Positions 9,532 through 17,417 of a stretch of 20,485 bases of DNA are shown here, piece by piece. The notes beneath the pieces were generated by a model. It had not been told where the DNA came from. It saw only the letters and a program-made list of their open reading frames with translations, and ran no database searches. The position numbers and the translations under genes are program-made. The DNA is from Chlamydiota bacterium (GTDB lineage: Bacteria; Chlamydiota; Chlamydiia; Chlamydiales; JAJFMK01). The stretch lies in assembly GCA_021772215.1 (NCBI GenBank), contig JAJFMK010000037.1, forward strand, positions 1 through 20,485, in the 5' to 3' direction. Numbering within the stretch: position 1 is the stretch's first letter; each line of letters opens with the position of its first letter.

Positions 9532-9605
9532 AATTTATTGAATGTCTCTAACGAAGACATTAAATACCTGCCAAATAGCCTGATCTCTAAGCACTAATCG
9601 AATAC

Positions 9606-9633
9606 TTTATAAAATGTGCGTAAAACTCAGCAA
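9606..9633 (-). promoter_or_regulatory. candidate sigma70-type promoter for the LVIVD gene pair
   Basis: On the minus strand TTGCTG (9633-9628) is separated by 16 bases from TATAAA (9611-9606). The -10 matches five of six consensus positions, the -35 only three. It lies about 90 bases upstream of the ATG at 9518 and would drive both tandem genes. AT-rich sequence makes chance matches likely. Confidence 0.35.
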
Positions 9634-9639
9634 ATTAAG

Positions 9640-9780
9640 AAGCTCAACTCCATCTCTTTTTCGTTGCCTCAATATAATCAAGATTATCATTGGTAAGAGC
9701 CTATGGGTCTTGGTATTGAAAGTAAAAGGTACATTTTTAGCTGCAAACTGGTCAAAGACCAGACTTGCAAGTAATGAGCA
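9640..9780 (-). pseudogene. decayed fragment of an LVIVD/cadherin-like paralogue (DQFAAKNVPF segment)
   Basis: Reading the minus strand gives DQFAAKNVPFTFNTKT. This matches the motif at the start of the split cadherin-like domain of the intact neighbour (DQFTARNVPFSLEIQ). No open frame of useful length surrounds it. It is a short relic of a further copy of this gene family, upstream of the two intact ones. Confidence 0.5.
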
Positions 9781-10360
9781 GTCAAATAGCTAAATCTGAT
9801 CAACGATCGATTTTTCGGCTAACAATGAGTCTAGAGAAATTTTTTGACTCAAACAAAAGGGGTGTCTATAGCTTCTTCTGCAATAACGTAATCTCTCAAA
9901 GATTAGCTCACTCTTAAAATAATTGGGCATTTTCTTGCTTAATCAAACAACTCAATCTTCTATTTTTTATTTCAACCCCAAACGTCAATCGGTGATAAAA
10001 GCATCTATTTCCCACCCAAATCTAGTAAAAACTTGTACTTTGTCCTTTTTTCTCGCATTTAATAAAAGCCTTGCGCTAAATATTTAACTCAAAAGGTGGC
10101 AGGAAAAACTTTTATTTACATGACATACACAAAATGTATTTCAGTGTCCATTTTTTTTGCAAACCCTAAAAAAGTTATGTAAGCGCATAAGGTGACATTA
10201 CAACTCCTCCTAAATAACATCTTTTTTTTGGGATGTTAAATTGGGAACATGTGGCCCCATATTTGGAGGAAAAATTTTCAAAAATATGCATTTTTCAACT
10301 TATCATATTATAAAATATCTAAATCTTTTGAAACAAAAAAATCCCCTTTGCGCTTACACT
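9781..10360. other. AT-rich non-coding stretch
   Basis: I see no supported gene here. The stretch is strongly AT-rich with homopolymer runs. It contains a hairpin (TAACATC at 10215-10221 and GATGTTA at 10232-10238, loop with eight T) that lacks a following T-run. It probably represents degraded sequence between relics of the LVIVD family. Confidence 0.5.
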
Positions 10361-10710
10361 TTTACCAAAATAGCATTGACAGGAAATCTAAATGCGTATG
10401 AACCCTGCTTTTGATTGCCAAGTGATGTCGGTAATATAGAGCCATCTTCTAATGCAACACCTATTTGTGCCAGGAGCTTCTTCACCATTATATGAAATCG
10501 ACATCTCTTGATGATAAAAAAACTCTTCGTTTGAAATCGCTGCTAGGTCAGGAACACGAGTCTCTACGGTTCAGATTTCGTTAGCAGCTTGAGACCTAAA
10601 AGAAAAGGAGTGGGCTCCCAATTTACTTTGAGTAGAGTCTGTTGCAATCTCAGGTTGTTCAGAAGAGGCAGATGCAGCTCCAGCTTTGACATCTTGCATC
10701 ACTTCTGATT
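10360..10710 (-). pseudogene. decayed N-terminal fragment of an LVIVD/cadherin-like paralogue
   Basis: Minus-strand translation gives QDVKAGAASASSEQPEIA, then a stop near 10577, then ETRVPDLAAISNEEFFYHQ. After a change of frame it gives IGVALEDGSILPTSLGNQ. These pieces lie in the same order as the linker, IPDQ strand and DGxPLPxWL strand of the intact proteins at 6340 and 9518, but similarity is weak. A stop and at least one frameshift mark it as a pseudogene. The propeller part is absent. Confidence 0.4.
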
Positions 10711-10713
10711 TAG

Positions 10714-10908
10714 GTGACAGGATCGAATCCAGTTTTCACAACTATAACGGCGATAACTGTGAAAAAAAACCAGAAGCTACACCGTATCATAAAAGCCCTT
10801 CTTGAGGGTGGTAAGGTCACTGCCGAATATGGACCTCTAAAAGGTGAAACCATCACACTTCACAAACACACTTCACAAAAACACTTAAGATTAGACAGCG
10901 CGGCCTAA
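10714..10908 (+). CDS. short hypothetical protein, possibly a gene remnant
   Basis: A 64-codon frame from GTG at 10714 ends at TAA 10906-10908 and is followed immediately by a strong terminator. The later half (KLHRIIKALLEGGKV and GETITLHKHTSQKHLRL) is basic and looks like real protein. The first 15 residues look like read-in sequence; a second GTG at 10759 could be the true start, though neither start has a clear ribosome binding site. I do not recognise the family. It may be the 3' end of a gene whose front was lost. Confidence 0.35.
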   Translation: MTGSNPVFTTITAITVKKNQKLHRIIKALLEGGKVTAEYGPLKGETITLHKHTSQKHLRLDSAA

Positions 10909-10935
10909 AAAAACATTTAAGGCCGCCTTTTTGCT
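10900..10935 (+). terminator. intrinsic terminator after the short hypothetical gene
   Basis: GCGGCCT pairs perfectly with AGGCCGC across an A-rich loop, and is followed by CTTTTTGCTTT. The stem begins inside the last codons of the frame ending at 10908. It separates that frame from the NACHT-WD40 gene starting at 11025. Confidence 0.75.
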
Positions 10936-10963
10936 TTAAAGGGATCATCTCTTCTTGTCCTAC

Positions 10964-10993
10964 TTGATAAGAAATCCCTATCCATCATACAAC
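10964..10993 (+). promoter_or_regulatory. candidate promoter of the NACHT-WD40 gene
   Basis: TTGATA at 10964-10969 (four of six -35 positions) is followed after 18 bases by TACAAC (four of six -10 positions). A second -10-like TACAAT lies at 11005-11010 without a good -35. The third paralogue also has TTGATC at a similar relative place (17820). The call is tentative. Confidence 0.3.
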
Positions 10994-11024
10994 TTAAATC
11001 TCACTACAATGATAGGACATCACC

Positions 11025-14000
11025 ATGAGCTTAACTGTTGGACCCAAGCAGAGAGTCAATTTTTCTTCTGGCGAACAGCCTCCTAAGTCGAATGAGATTG
11101 CTAGCGCCATCCAGAAATTCTCAAACGGTCTCATCAATCGTTGTTACGTAGATGATCATGGTCACATTCAAACAATACAGAGTTCAAATGATGTCACCCG
11201 CTTAATCAGTAGCGGGTTCATCTTAAGAGCTGTTGAGGGCAAATTCTACCTAACGCGTGGTCTTTTAGGCGGAAGTCCTGGAGAGAAGTTTTCTTCTACA
11301 GAAGCGCTAGCTCAAAAACTAAAGAGCACAGACTTAAACGATGCTAACTATCCCCCTTTGCAAGAGCTAGCGATTGTTGTCATTGACCTCTTTGCTAAAA
11401 GGCCTACAAAGACAAAACCTCTTATTGATGAGGTTACGAATCTAGCATCCGCTAACAATACTGTGATTACAAGAGCTCTATTAAAAGTTCTAGTAAAGGA
11501 AATTAATGAGGGAGTACTCCTCGATACCGACCTCCTCAAAGCCTTAAGATCAACACTCATCAACTCCTCCATCGAAGCTCTCGACGCTGACGACCTCGTC
11601 CAGGTTCTAAAGATAACGATGAGAAGAATTACAGAGATCCATAACCAAGATAAGACCAGCTCTAAGCTCAGTACGGCCCTCTCAACGATTTCAGACATTT
11701 TAGACGTAATGGGTGATGCCAATGTAATTAAAGTTGGACGTATTAACCTCCACGACCCTCTATATAAGATCTTAGACAGTTTAAGTGATGATGCTGACCT
11801 GCTAGTCGCATCTCAGGCCGCCTATGCAAAACAGGCCTTGGTGCGCATGCCCAACGACGAATCAAAATCGCGCTCCTTTTTTCGTCGCACCGGCGCCGCT
11901 GTAAAGGGCTTTGCCTCGCTCTCCCAAGTCATGACAAAACAGGACCTTCAGTCCATCTCGGAAGCTTACGACAACTTCAAAGAAGCACTCAGTTTTCAAG
12001 TGGGTAAAAAAGAGTGGTATGGAGATATCCGTATTCTTAAATTATTGTCTGAAAAGAAGCATTATGAACTCTTTAAATCGATCATGGATACGCGAATTAA
12101 AGAAGGTAAAAATCCCCATGTTGTTGGTAATATTCTCTTCCTTCTTCATGAGGCAGCCCCAGTTGCCCAAAAATGGGCCCTTGAGTGTATGGCCGACCTC
12201 TTCCTAGATGACAAATGGGGCGATAAAAAGAAAGTAAAGAAGATCATACTTAACGAACTCCTCTTTTGTGCTACTGTACCAGCTATTTCAGGTATTGCTA
12301 AGGAAGTCTTATCCTCTATTGGAGATAAGTGTAAATCAAAAGAGCAGCAGAAGCTTTTTGACGCACTTGTCGACTTCGATGAAATCAAAGAGCAGCCAGT
12401 GCATCACGTAGAAGAACCTTCCACCGCACTCATAACCGAAGCACAAAAAGGAAACCAACTCACTTTAGTTCAAAAGCTTGAGCAGCTACGAGAAAGTGCT
12501 CTCACCAACGAAGAAATCTCTAAGGAGCTCGCCTCCTATATCCCTGTCTTAGGAAGTCGCTGTCTCTTCGACCCCAAAGAGCAAGCTTCGGGTCTAGAGG
12601 AGATGGTCGAACAGTTTTTACAAGGGGCGGACAAGGTCTTTCTTCTTATCGGTGATTCCGGTGGAGGAAAATCTACCTACCTTCGTCACCTTGAAAGACG
12701 CCTCTGGAAAGAGTGGACACCAGAAAAACCGATTCCTCTATTCATCAGCTTGCCAGCACTTAAACTTCCCTTCAGAGGAGCCATCTCGGAAAGCCTAGGA
12801 GAGCGAGGGTTTAGCAAGGCGGAACAGGAGGAGCTCAAAACGAAACACTCCTTTATTTTTCTTTTGGATGGCTATGATGAGCTAAAACAAAAGAGAAACC
12901 TCTACGAGGGCAATCAACTGCAGCATTGGAACGCAAAGACAATCATCACCTGCCGCACGCAACACTTAAGTGGAGAACAGAGCAGCTATCGAAACTACTT
13001 CACCCCACCATCCAGCAGCCTAATCTCCGCCGCCCGACTCGATGAAGCCTCCACTTCTCCCTTTATACTTCAACAGATAGAAGCCTACTGTAAAAAGTTC
13101 ATCCAGCAGCATAACATCCCCAGAACTTGGGAGCAGTATGAGGCTGATTTCAACAGAATCCCTGACCTTTCTGATATCATTCAAACACCTTTTCTCCTTC
13201 GAATTATTGCCGAAGTTCTCCCTGCAATTCTCGGAGCACATAGCCAAGGTGACATCAAACTTCTTCGTATCGAAATATTTGACGCCTTTGTCAATAATTG
13301 GTTCAACCGTGAAGAGCGACGCATCCAGCGGATGGAAACAGATATTGATATCCCAGACCTAAAAAAAGCCTTTGCCGCCTTTGCAAGAAAACTTGCCCTC
13401 GAGATGGTGGAAGATGAGATTGTATCCGTTGATTACGAACCTAGTTCAGACCCCTTTAACTCAACTTCTTCCAAATGGGAAAAGTATTTTTCTTCTGACT
13501 CGAAAATGACCCTGATCCGCTCAGGGGTCCCTTTACGTAAAATTGGTCCCCATTCCTACGCGTTTATCCATAAATCGCTCCTTGAATACTTTAGTGGACG
13601 AGCAATCATAAACAGGGAAACTGGTGATGCAAAACTCTCTATTTCTTTTGACAACCTCAACAGGAAAATTTTAAGCCGAGAACCTGAAATCATTCGTCTT
13701 CTTGCTGAGTGCCTTACAGAGGATCCAAAACTTGAATCAACACTATTCGAAATAATTGAGCGTTCCAAGCAGGATGAAGACGCGGCCGTGGCAGCATCTA
13801 ACGCCATCACAATACTCAACGCTGCAAATATCAATCTTAGCCGTCGTGACTTTAGAGGAATCCGCATTCCTGAAGCAGACCTCTCTCAAGCAATCATAAC
13901 GGCCACAGACCTCTCACACGCTGACCTTAGAAAAGTCCGACTAGACAGATCCATATTAGACTATTCAACTATTGCCTTTAGTGATACCGATGGCTTGGAA

Positions 14001-15932
14001 TTAGGCCAAAAGCCCTTTCAACAAATTGGCTTACACAATTGTCTAGCGTTTTCTGTTAATCGTCAACGGGTGATAACAGGAAGTCATAATGGAACTATTC
14101 GCATAGGGAATTGCCAAACGGGAAAAGAGATCTGCAGTTTCAAAGGACATGAGAAAAGTGTTGATAGCATAGCCTTCTCGCCAGATGGAACAAGGGCACT
14201 CTCCGGAAGCGCAGATAAAACTGTAAAGCTATGGGACTGCACTACTGAGAAGGAAATTTACTGCTTCTCAGGACATGAGAAGGATGTCAGAAGCGTTGCC
14301 TTCTCGCCAGATGGCAGAAGGGCTCTATCTGGAAGCAGCGACAAAACTGTACGCCTGTGGGACTGCGAAACAGGAAAGGAAGTCTTCTGTTTTAAAGGAC
14401 ATGAGGATGGGGTTCCCCAGGTGGCTTTCTCTCCAAATGGATCGAGTGTCCTTTCCGGAAGTTACGACACGACTATTCAACTATGGGATTGCCAAACGGG
14501 AAAAGAGATCTTCTGTTTCAAAGGACATAAGGATTGTATTTCTAGCATGGCCTTCTCTCCAGATGGAACAAAAGCTCTCGTTGGATATTTCGGTAACGCT
14601 ATCTGCCTTTGGGACTGTAAAACTGGAAAACAAGTCTACTCTTTTATAGGACATAGTGATTCGGTTACGAGCGTCGCCTTCTCGCCAGATGGCAGAAGGG
14701 CTCTAACTGGAAGCCACGACAAAACTGTACTCCTGTGGGACTGTGAAACTGGTAAAAATATATATTGCTTCAAAGGGCACCACGGTCATGTTACCAGCGT
14801 CGCCTTCGCACCAGATGGTAAATGGGCTTTTTCAACTTGCGGAATGGGAACATTAAGGATTTGGAATCTGGACATAGTCGCTGCCCAACGCTCCCAAAAA
14901 GCGAATATCATAAGCGAAGACAATGGCTTGATTGAAATAAGGAGCACATTAGATCAAATAAATACAACTGTCCAACTTTGGGACTTCGCAACCGGGAAAG
15001 AGATCAGCCGCATCAAAGTACAGGGATCACCTCAAAGTGTCAATGTCTCCGCAGATTGTACAAGAGCCCTCGTAAGCTGCATTTCTGGCATCAGCAGCTT
15101 GAGGGATTGCAAAACGGGAAAAGAAATCTGCTGCTTTGAGGAGCCCTGCCACGAGCCTGAAACCGTTGCATTCTCTTCAGATGGTAAATGGATTATTTGG
15201 TCCCAGCGTTCCCAAATACTCGAACTATTTGACTGTATTACCGGAAAAAAAATCTACGACTTTAAAGGGCATGAAGAGCACGTTAGTTGCGTTGCCTTTT
15301 CACCAGATGGAACAAAGGTCATCTCCGGAAGCTATGATAAAACTGTGAGACTATGGGACTGTACTACCGGAAAGGAAATCTACTGTTTCACAGGACATGG
15401 TAGCGAAGTTGGTAGCGTAGCTTTCTCGCCTGATGGAACAAAGGCCATCTCCGGAAGCCATGACCAAACTGTAAGACTATGGGACTGTGCTACTGGAAAG
15501 GAAATCTACTGTTTTAAGGGGCATAAAAGGGGGATTACAAGCGTCACCTTTTCTCCTAATGGAAAATGGATTCTCTCCGGAAGCGCCGCTGGAACTGTCC
15601 GACTATGGAATTGGAAAACCGAAAAAGAGATCCACTGCTTTAATGTCGGACCTTTTGTCGACAAAGTTCAATTTCTGTCTGATGGCAAGCGGATCTCAAT
15701 TTTTCAAAACCGCATTACTTGCCAAATTTGGGAACTCTTTGATGAAAATGGTGATTTTAATCCAGCCCTGCAGATGAATCTGGGTGGTTCTTACTTCTCT
15801 GCTCAGCAGCTCGATATTAATGGCGTCAAGGAAATGTCTGAGCCTAACCAAAAAGTCCTTCTTCAACATGGCGCTAAAGACATGAATAGCACGCCCGAAA
15901 CTGTTGAGGAACGCCCCTTTGAGGCATTCTGA
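11025..15932 (+). CDS. NACHT NTPase with 14 WD40 blades (NLR-like STAND protein), 1635 residues
   Basis: The start ATG follows AGGA at about -11, also present at the same place in the third copy. Residues 1-500 are mostly helical with no recognised domain; they open with a small conserved module (YVDDHGHIQT, then TRLISSGF and FYLTRGLLGG). A NACHT-type P-loop GDSGGGKST lies at 543-551 (Lys549), Walker B LLDGYDEL at 613-620, a sensor-like IITCRTQ near 645, and the helical FIHKSLLEYFSGRA motif near 845 that typically closes NACHT modules. About 935-980 is pentapeptide-like (DFRGI, ADLSQA, ADLRKV). About 1000-1582 holds 14 WD40-type units, enough for two seven-bladed propellers, then a 50-residue tail. 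No signal peptide or membrane segment is visible, so it is probably cytosolic or exported by a non-Sec route. Family knowledge: STAND proteins sense ligands through repeats and oligomerise on ATP binding; bacterial examples include anti-phage sensors. The role here is not shown. Confidence 0.9.
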   Translation: MSLTVGPKQRVNFSSGEQPPKSNEIASAIQKFSNGLINRCYVDDHGHIQTIQSSNDVTRLISSGFILRAVEGKFYLTRGLLGGSPGEKFSSTEALAQKLKSTDLNDANYPPLQELAIVVIDLFAKRPTKTKPLIDEVTNLASANNTVITRALLKVLVKEINEGVLLDTDLLKALRSTLINSSIEALDADDLVQVLKITMRRITEIHNQDKTSSKLSTALSTISDILDVMGDANVIKVGRINLHDPLYKILDSLSDDADLLVASQAAYAKQALVRMPNDESKSRSFFRRTGAAVKGFASLSQVMTKQDLQSISEAYDNFKEALSFQVGKKEWYGDIRILKLLSEKKHYELFKSIMDTRIKEGKNPHVVGNILFLLHEAAPVAQKWALECMADLFLDDKWGDKKKVKKIILNELLFCATVPAISGIAKEVLSSIGDKCKSKEQQKLFDALVDFDEIKEQPVHHVEEPSTALITEAQKGNQLTLVQKLEQLRESALTNEEISKELASYIPVLGSRCLFDPKEQASGLEEMVEQFLQGADKVFLLIGDSGGGKSTYLRHLERRLWKEWTPEKPIPLFISLPALKLPFRGAISESLGERGFSKAEQEELKTKHSFIFLLDGYDELKQKRNLYEGNQLQHWNAKTIITCRTQHLSGEQSSYRNYFTPPSSSLISAARLDEASTSPFILQQIEAYCKKFIQQHNIPRTWEQYEADFNRIPDLSDIIQTPFLLRIIAEVLPAILGAHSQGDIKLLRIEIFDAFVNNWFNREERRIQRMETDIDIPDLKKAFAAFARKLALEMVEDEIVSVDYEPSSDPFNSTSSKWEKYFSSDSKMTLIRSGVPLRKIGPHSYAFIHKSLLEYFSGRAIINRETGDAKLSISFDNLNRKILSREPEIIRLLAECLTEDPKLESTLFEIIERSKQDEDAAVAASNAITILNAANINLSRRDFRGIRIPEADLSQAIITATDLSHADLRKVRLDRSILDYSTIAFSDTDGLELGQKPFQQIGLHNCLAFSVNRQRVITGSHNGTIRIGNCQTGKEICSFKGHEKSVDSIAFSPDGTRALSGSADKTVKLWDCTTEKEIYCFSGHEKDVRSVAFSPDGRRALSGSSDKTVRLWDCETGKEVFCFKGHEDGVPQVAFSPNGSSVLSGSYDTTIQLWDCQTGKEIFCFKGHKDCISSMAFSPDGTKALVGYFGNAICLWDCKTGKQVYSFIGHSDSVTSVAFSPDGRRALTGSHDKTVLLWDCETGKNIYCFKGHHGHVTSVAFAPDGKWAFSTCGMGTLRIWNLDIVAAQRSQKANIISEDNGLIEIRSTLDQINTTVQLWDFATGKEISRIKVQGSPQSVNVSADCTRALVSCISGISSLRDCKTGKEICCFEEPCHEPETVAFSSDGKWIIWSQRSQILELFDCITGKKIYDFKGHEEHVSCVAFSPDGTKVISGSYDKTVRLWDCTTGKEIYCFTGHGSEVGSVAFSPDGTKAISGSHDQTVRLWDCATGKEIYCFKGHKRGITSVTFSPNGKWILSGSAAGTVRLWNWKTEKEIHCFNVGPFVDKVQFLSDGKRISIFQNRITCQIWELFDENGDFNPALQMNLGGSYFSAQQLDINGVKEMSEPNQKVLLQHGAKDMNSTPETVEERPFEAF
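14010..15770 (+). repeat. fourteen WD40-type repeats, 126-base period
   Basis: Units of about 42 codons: GHxxxVxSVAFSPDG, then SGSxDKTVRLWDC, then TGKEIYCF. Blades 2-6 and 10-13 are canonical in the order read. The first, the three or four in the middle (about 14850-15240) and the last are degenerate, lacking GH, WD or both. Some blades share runs of about 30 identical bases (for example near 14300 and 14680), showing recent copying or gene conversion. Confidence 0.85.
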
Positions 15933-16021
15933 TAGTTTTGGGTACGCATAGGGCAGGTTGACAAATCCCTCAATATCCTGAAAATTTGTCCAGCTATAGC
16001 TGACATTTTTAACCTTTCAGA

Positions 16022-16351
16022 CTAATAAGGCGCATCAACACAACAGATGAGTACTTTTATGGCTACTTTAGACATCCAAGCATTCAGAGCCGCCTCTTTC
16101 AGACTCGCTGACAATGTTGGATGAGCGTGAGGGAGGTTGGCAATATCCTCTACGGTTACCCTTTTTTTGATACCTAAGACCGCTTCGCCGATCAGCTCGG
16201 ATACGTGGAGGGAGACGATGTGTACGCCGAGGAGGCGGCCTGTTTTTTTTGTCACCGACCACTGTAACGAAGCCATCGCCGGCGAGGGAGGCGCGGGTAC
16301 GGGCGCGGGCGTTGGCGCGCAAGAAGAGAGTACCGATCAGGAGGGCGATCA
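16022..16351 (-). pseudogene. lpd: 3' fragment of dihydrolipoyl dehydrogenase gene, frameshifted (copy 1)
   Basis: Minus-strand translation gives LRANARARTRASLAGDGF, VTVVGDKK, then in another frame TGRLLGVHIV...SELIGEAVLGI, ANLPHAHPTLSASLKEAALN. This is the C-terminal dimerisation part of dihydrolipoyl dehydrogenase, including the HAHPT motif whose His acts with the active-site base of the partner subunit. The frame breaks in a run of eight T at 16243-16250, where the second copy has seven. The end is also altered: after LKEAALNA it reads into unrelated residues. Only about 100 of some 460 residues remain, with no FAD or NAD domains. It converges on the NACHT-WD40 gene, 89 bases apart. The 16260-16330 part is clearly GC-richer than the flanks. 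Confidence 0.75.
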
Positions 16352-16534
16352 TATCATCGGCCTTGTTGCGGGAACAGGCCCCATTCGAGAAGAGCGAAAT
16401 CATTTGTAACTGCGAAGTGATTCATACAGTCAACCCTTCCGACTAAGGCCATCTCATAACATCAGTAACCCACACACTGCAGAGTTAAATTTGTTCTGCC
16501 TATCCCACTGATTATTATGATGTTATGTGTAGCA

Positions 16535-16563
16535 TTGCGTAAAAAAACCATTACTTGTATAAT
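16535..16563 (+). promoter_or_regulatory. sigma70-type promoter of the toxin-antitoxin operon
   Basis: TTGCGT at 16535-16540 and a perfect TATAAT at 16558-16563 are separated by 17 bases. Transcription would begin near 16570, which excludes starts at 16517 and 16562 and supports the ATG at 16592. Confidence 0.65.
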
Positions 16564-16566
16564 GAA

Positions 16567-16584
16567 ACTAGTCAGACTAGTCAG
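16567..16584 (+). promoter_or_regulatory. probable autoregulatory operator: ACTAGTCAG direct repeat
   Basis: Two perfect, adjacent copies of ACTAGTCAG start four bases after the -10 box. Each contains the palindrome ACTAGT. Phd/YefM-type antitoxins usually bind short palindromes overlapping their own promoter, so this is the likely binding site. The assignment is from position and symmetry only. Confidence 0.5.
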
Positions 16585-16591
16585 GGGAAAC

Positions 16592-16864
16592 ATGGACCTA
16601 AGAAAAGAGCCGAGAGGCCTGCCATTATGGAAAACACAGGATGCCAAGGCTGAATTTGCCAGGCTGGTTCGAGAGGCAGCTAAACAAGACCAAGTAATCA
16701 CTAATAGAGATGAAGAAGTTGTTGTTGTAATGTCTAAAAAAAGATACGACAAGCTAATGAAAAAACCCACCTCTCTTTTAGAGTTTTTCAAAAGATCACC
16801 TTTACAAGAGGTTGATTTAGACATCGAAAGAAACAGGGATCTTCCAAGGGATATCGATCTATGA
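16592..16864 (+). CDS. PhdYefM-like antitoxin of a type II toxin-antitoxin pair
   Basis: A 90-residue acidic/basic protein from the ATG at 16592, preceded by AGGGGA. The segment WKTQDAKAEFARLVREA, followed by TNRDEEVVVVMSKKRYDKLMKK, matches the Phd/YefM fold: an N-terminal strand and helix, then strands and a helix that dimerise and bind DNA. The C-terminal part (SLLEFFKRSPL, then acidic DLDIERNRDLPRDIDL) fits the toxin-wrapping tail. Its TGA stop overlaps the next gene's ATG as ATGA, implying translational coupling. It probably neutralises the PIN nuclease and represses its own promoter. Confidence 0.85.
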   Translation: MDLRKEPRGLPLWKTQDAKAEFARLVREAAKQDQVITNRDEEVVVVMSKKRYDKLMKKPTSLLEFFKRSPLQEVDLDIERNRDLPRDIDL

Positions 16865-17289
16865 CTTATCTATTGGACACCTGTATCATTTCAAAACTTA
16901 GAAAAATAAAACAAAAACCAGACAAAAAACTAGAACAATGGGTTTCACAACATACAACAGACAACTATTACCTTAGCACAATAACTATTGGAGAAATTCA
17001 ACAAGGTATTTCCAAACTGACAGATAAGAAGCAACAACGCATTTTGCAGAATTGGTTGTTTGGAAAAGTACTACCTGAGTTTGAGGAGCGCATTATTGAT
17101 GTAGACACTGATGTTTCCTTGAAATGGGGCGAGATTCAAGGTATAAACAAGAAAAATGGTTTTACACTCCCCTCGATTGATAGTTTAATTGCTGCCACTG
17201 CAATAGCACACAATCTCATCGTTGTTACACATAACATTTCTGACTTCGATAACATCAAAGGATTAAAAGTTTTTAATCCTTGGGAATAA
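16861..17289 (+). CDS. vapC: VapC-like PIN-domain toxin (ribonuclease)
   Basis: 142 residues, near the usual VapC length. The four acidic PIN residues are visible: Asp6 in YLLDTC, Glu45 in TIGEIQQGI, Asp107 in PSIDSLIAA and Asp128 in THNISDFD. The ending KVFNPWE is typical of VapC toxins. PIN toxins cleave RNA (tRNA or rRNA) in a magnesium-dependent way and arrest growth. All catalytic residues are present, so it is probably active. It overlaps the antitoxin by four bases (ATGA), with AAGGG about ten bases upstream of its ATG. The antitoxin is PhdYefM-like rather than a classical VapB, a common mixed pairing. The cassette lies between two duplicated remnants. Confidence 0.9.
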   Translation: MTYLLDTCIISKLRKIKQKPDKKLEQWVSQHTTDNYYLSTITIGEIQQGISKLTDKKQQRILQNWLFGKVLPEFEERIIDVDTDVSLKWGEIQGINKKNGFTLPSIDSLIAATAIAHNLIVVTHNISDFDNIKGLKVFNPWE

Positions 17290-17417
17290 TGATGTGCAAC
17301 GAAACAAATAGGCATTTATGGACTCTCTATCAACCACAATTCTCGAAACTTTTTTCTAAGACTTCATAAAAAAACTCCTTGATTCTTCTGCTTGGCATTC
17401 TCGTTTGCACAGGCAAA
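17290..17417. other. intergenic junction with perfect 8-base inverted repeat
   Basis: No gene is supported. TCGTTTGC (17401-17408) and GCAAACGA (17413-17420) form a perfect hairpin with a four-base loop. There is no T-run after it, so it is not a classical terminator. It lies exactly where similarity to the NACHT-WD40 tail begins. Confidence 0.5.

Noticed and set aside
9519..9560. Upstream in-frame ATG at 9560 as start of the 1050-residue LVIVD protein
   Set aside because: The added 14 residues have no counterpart in the paralogue and would contain the GAGGAAA ribosome binding site that fits the ATG at 9518.
10215..10238. Hairpin TAACATC/GATGTTA as a terminator
   Set aside because: The T-run is in the loop, not after the stem, and no gene ends nearby.
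10714..10745. tRNA T-arm-like string (GGATCGAATCC) as a tRNA gene or attachment-site remnant
   Set aside because: The T-stem has a mismatch, the loop starts with A instead of T, and no acceptor, D or anticodon arm could be found upstream.
14275..15777. Several alternative-frame plus-strand frames within the WD40 region
   Set aside because: They recur with the 126-base period of the WD40 repeats and are frame shadows of them.
16068..16409. Overlapping frames around the first lpd relic (both strands) as genes
   Set aside because: They are the two halves of a frameshifted lpd tail and its antisense; no complete protein family fits.
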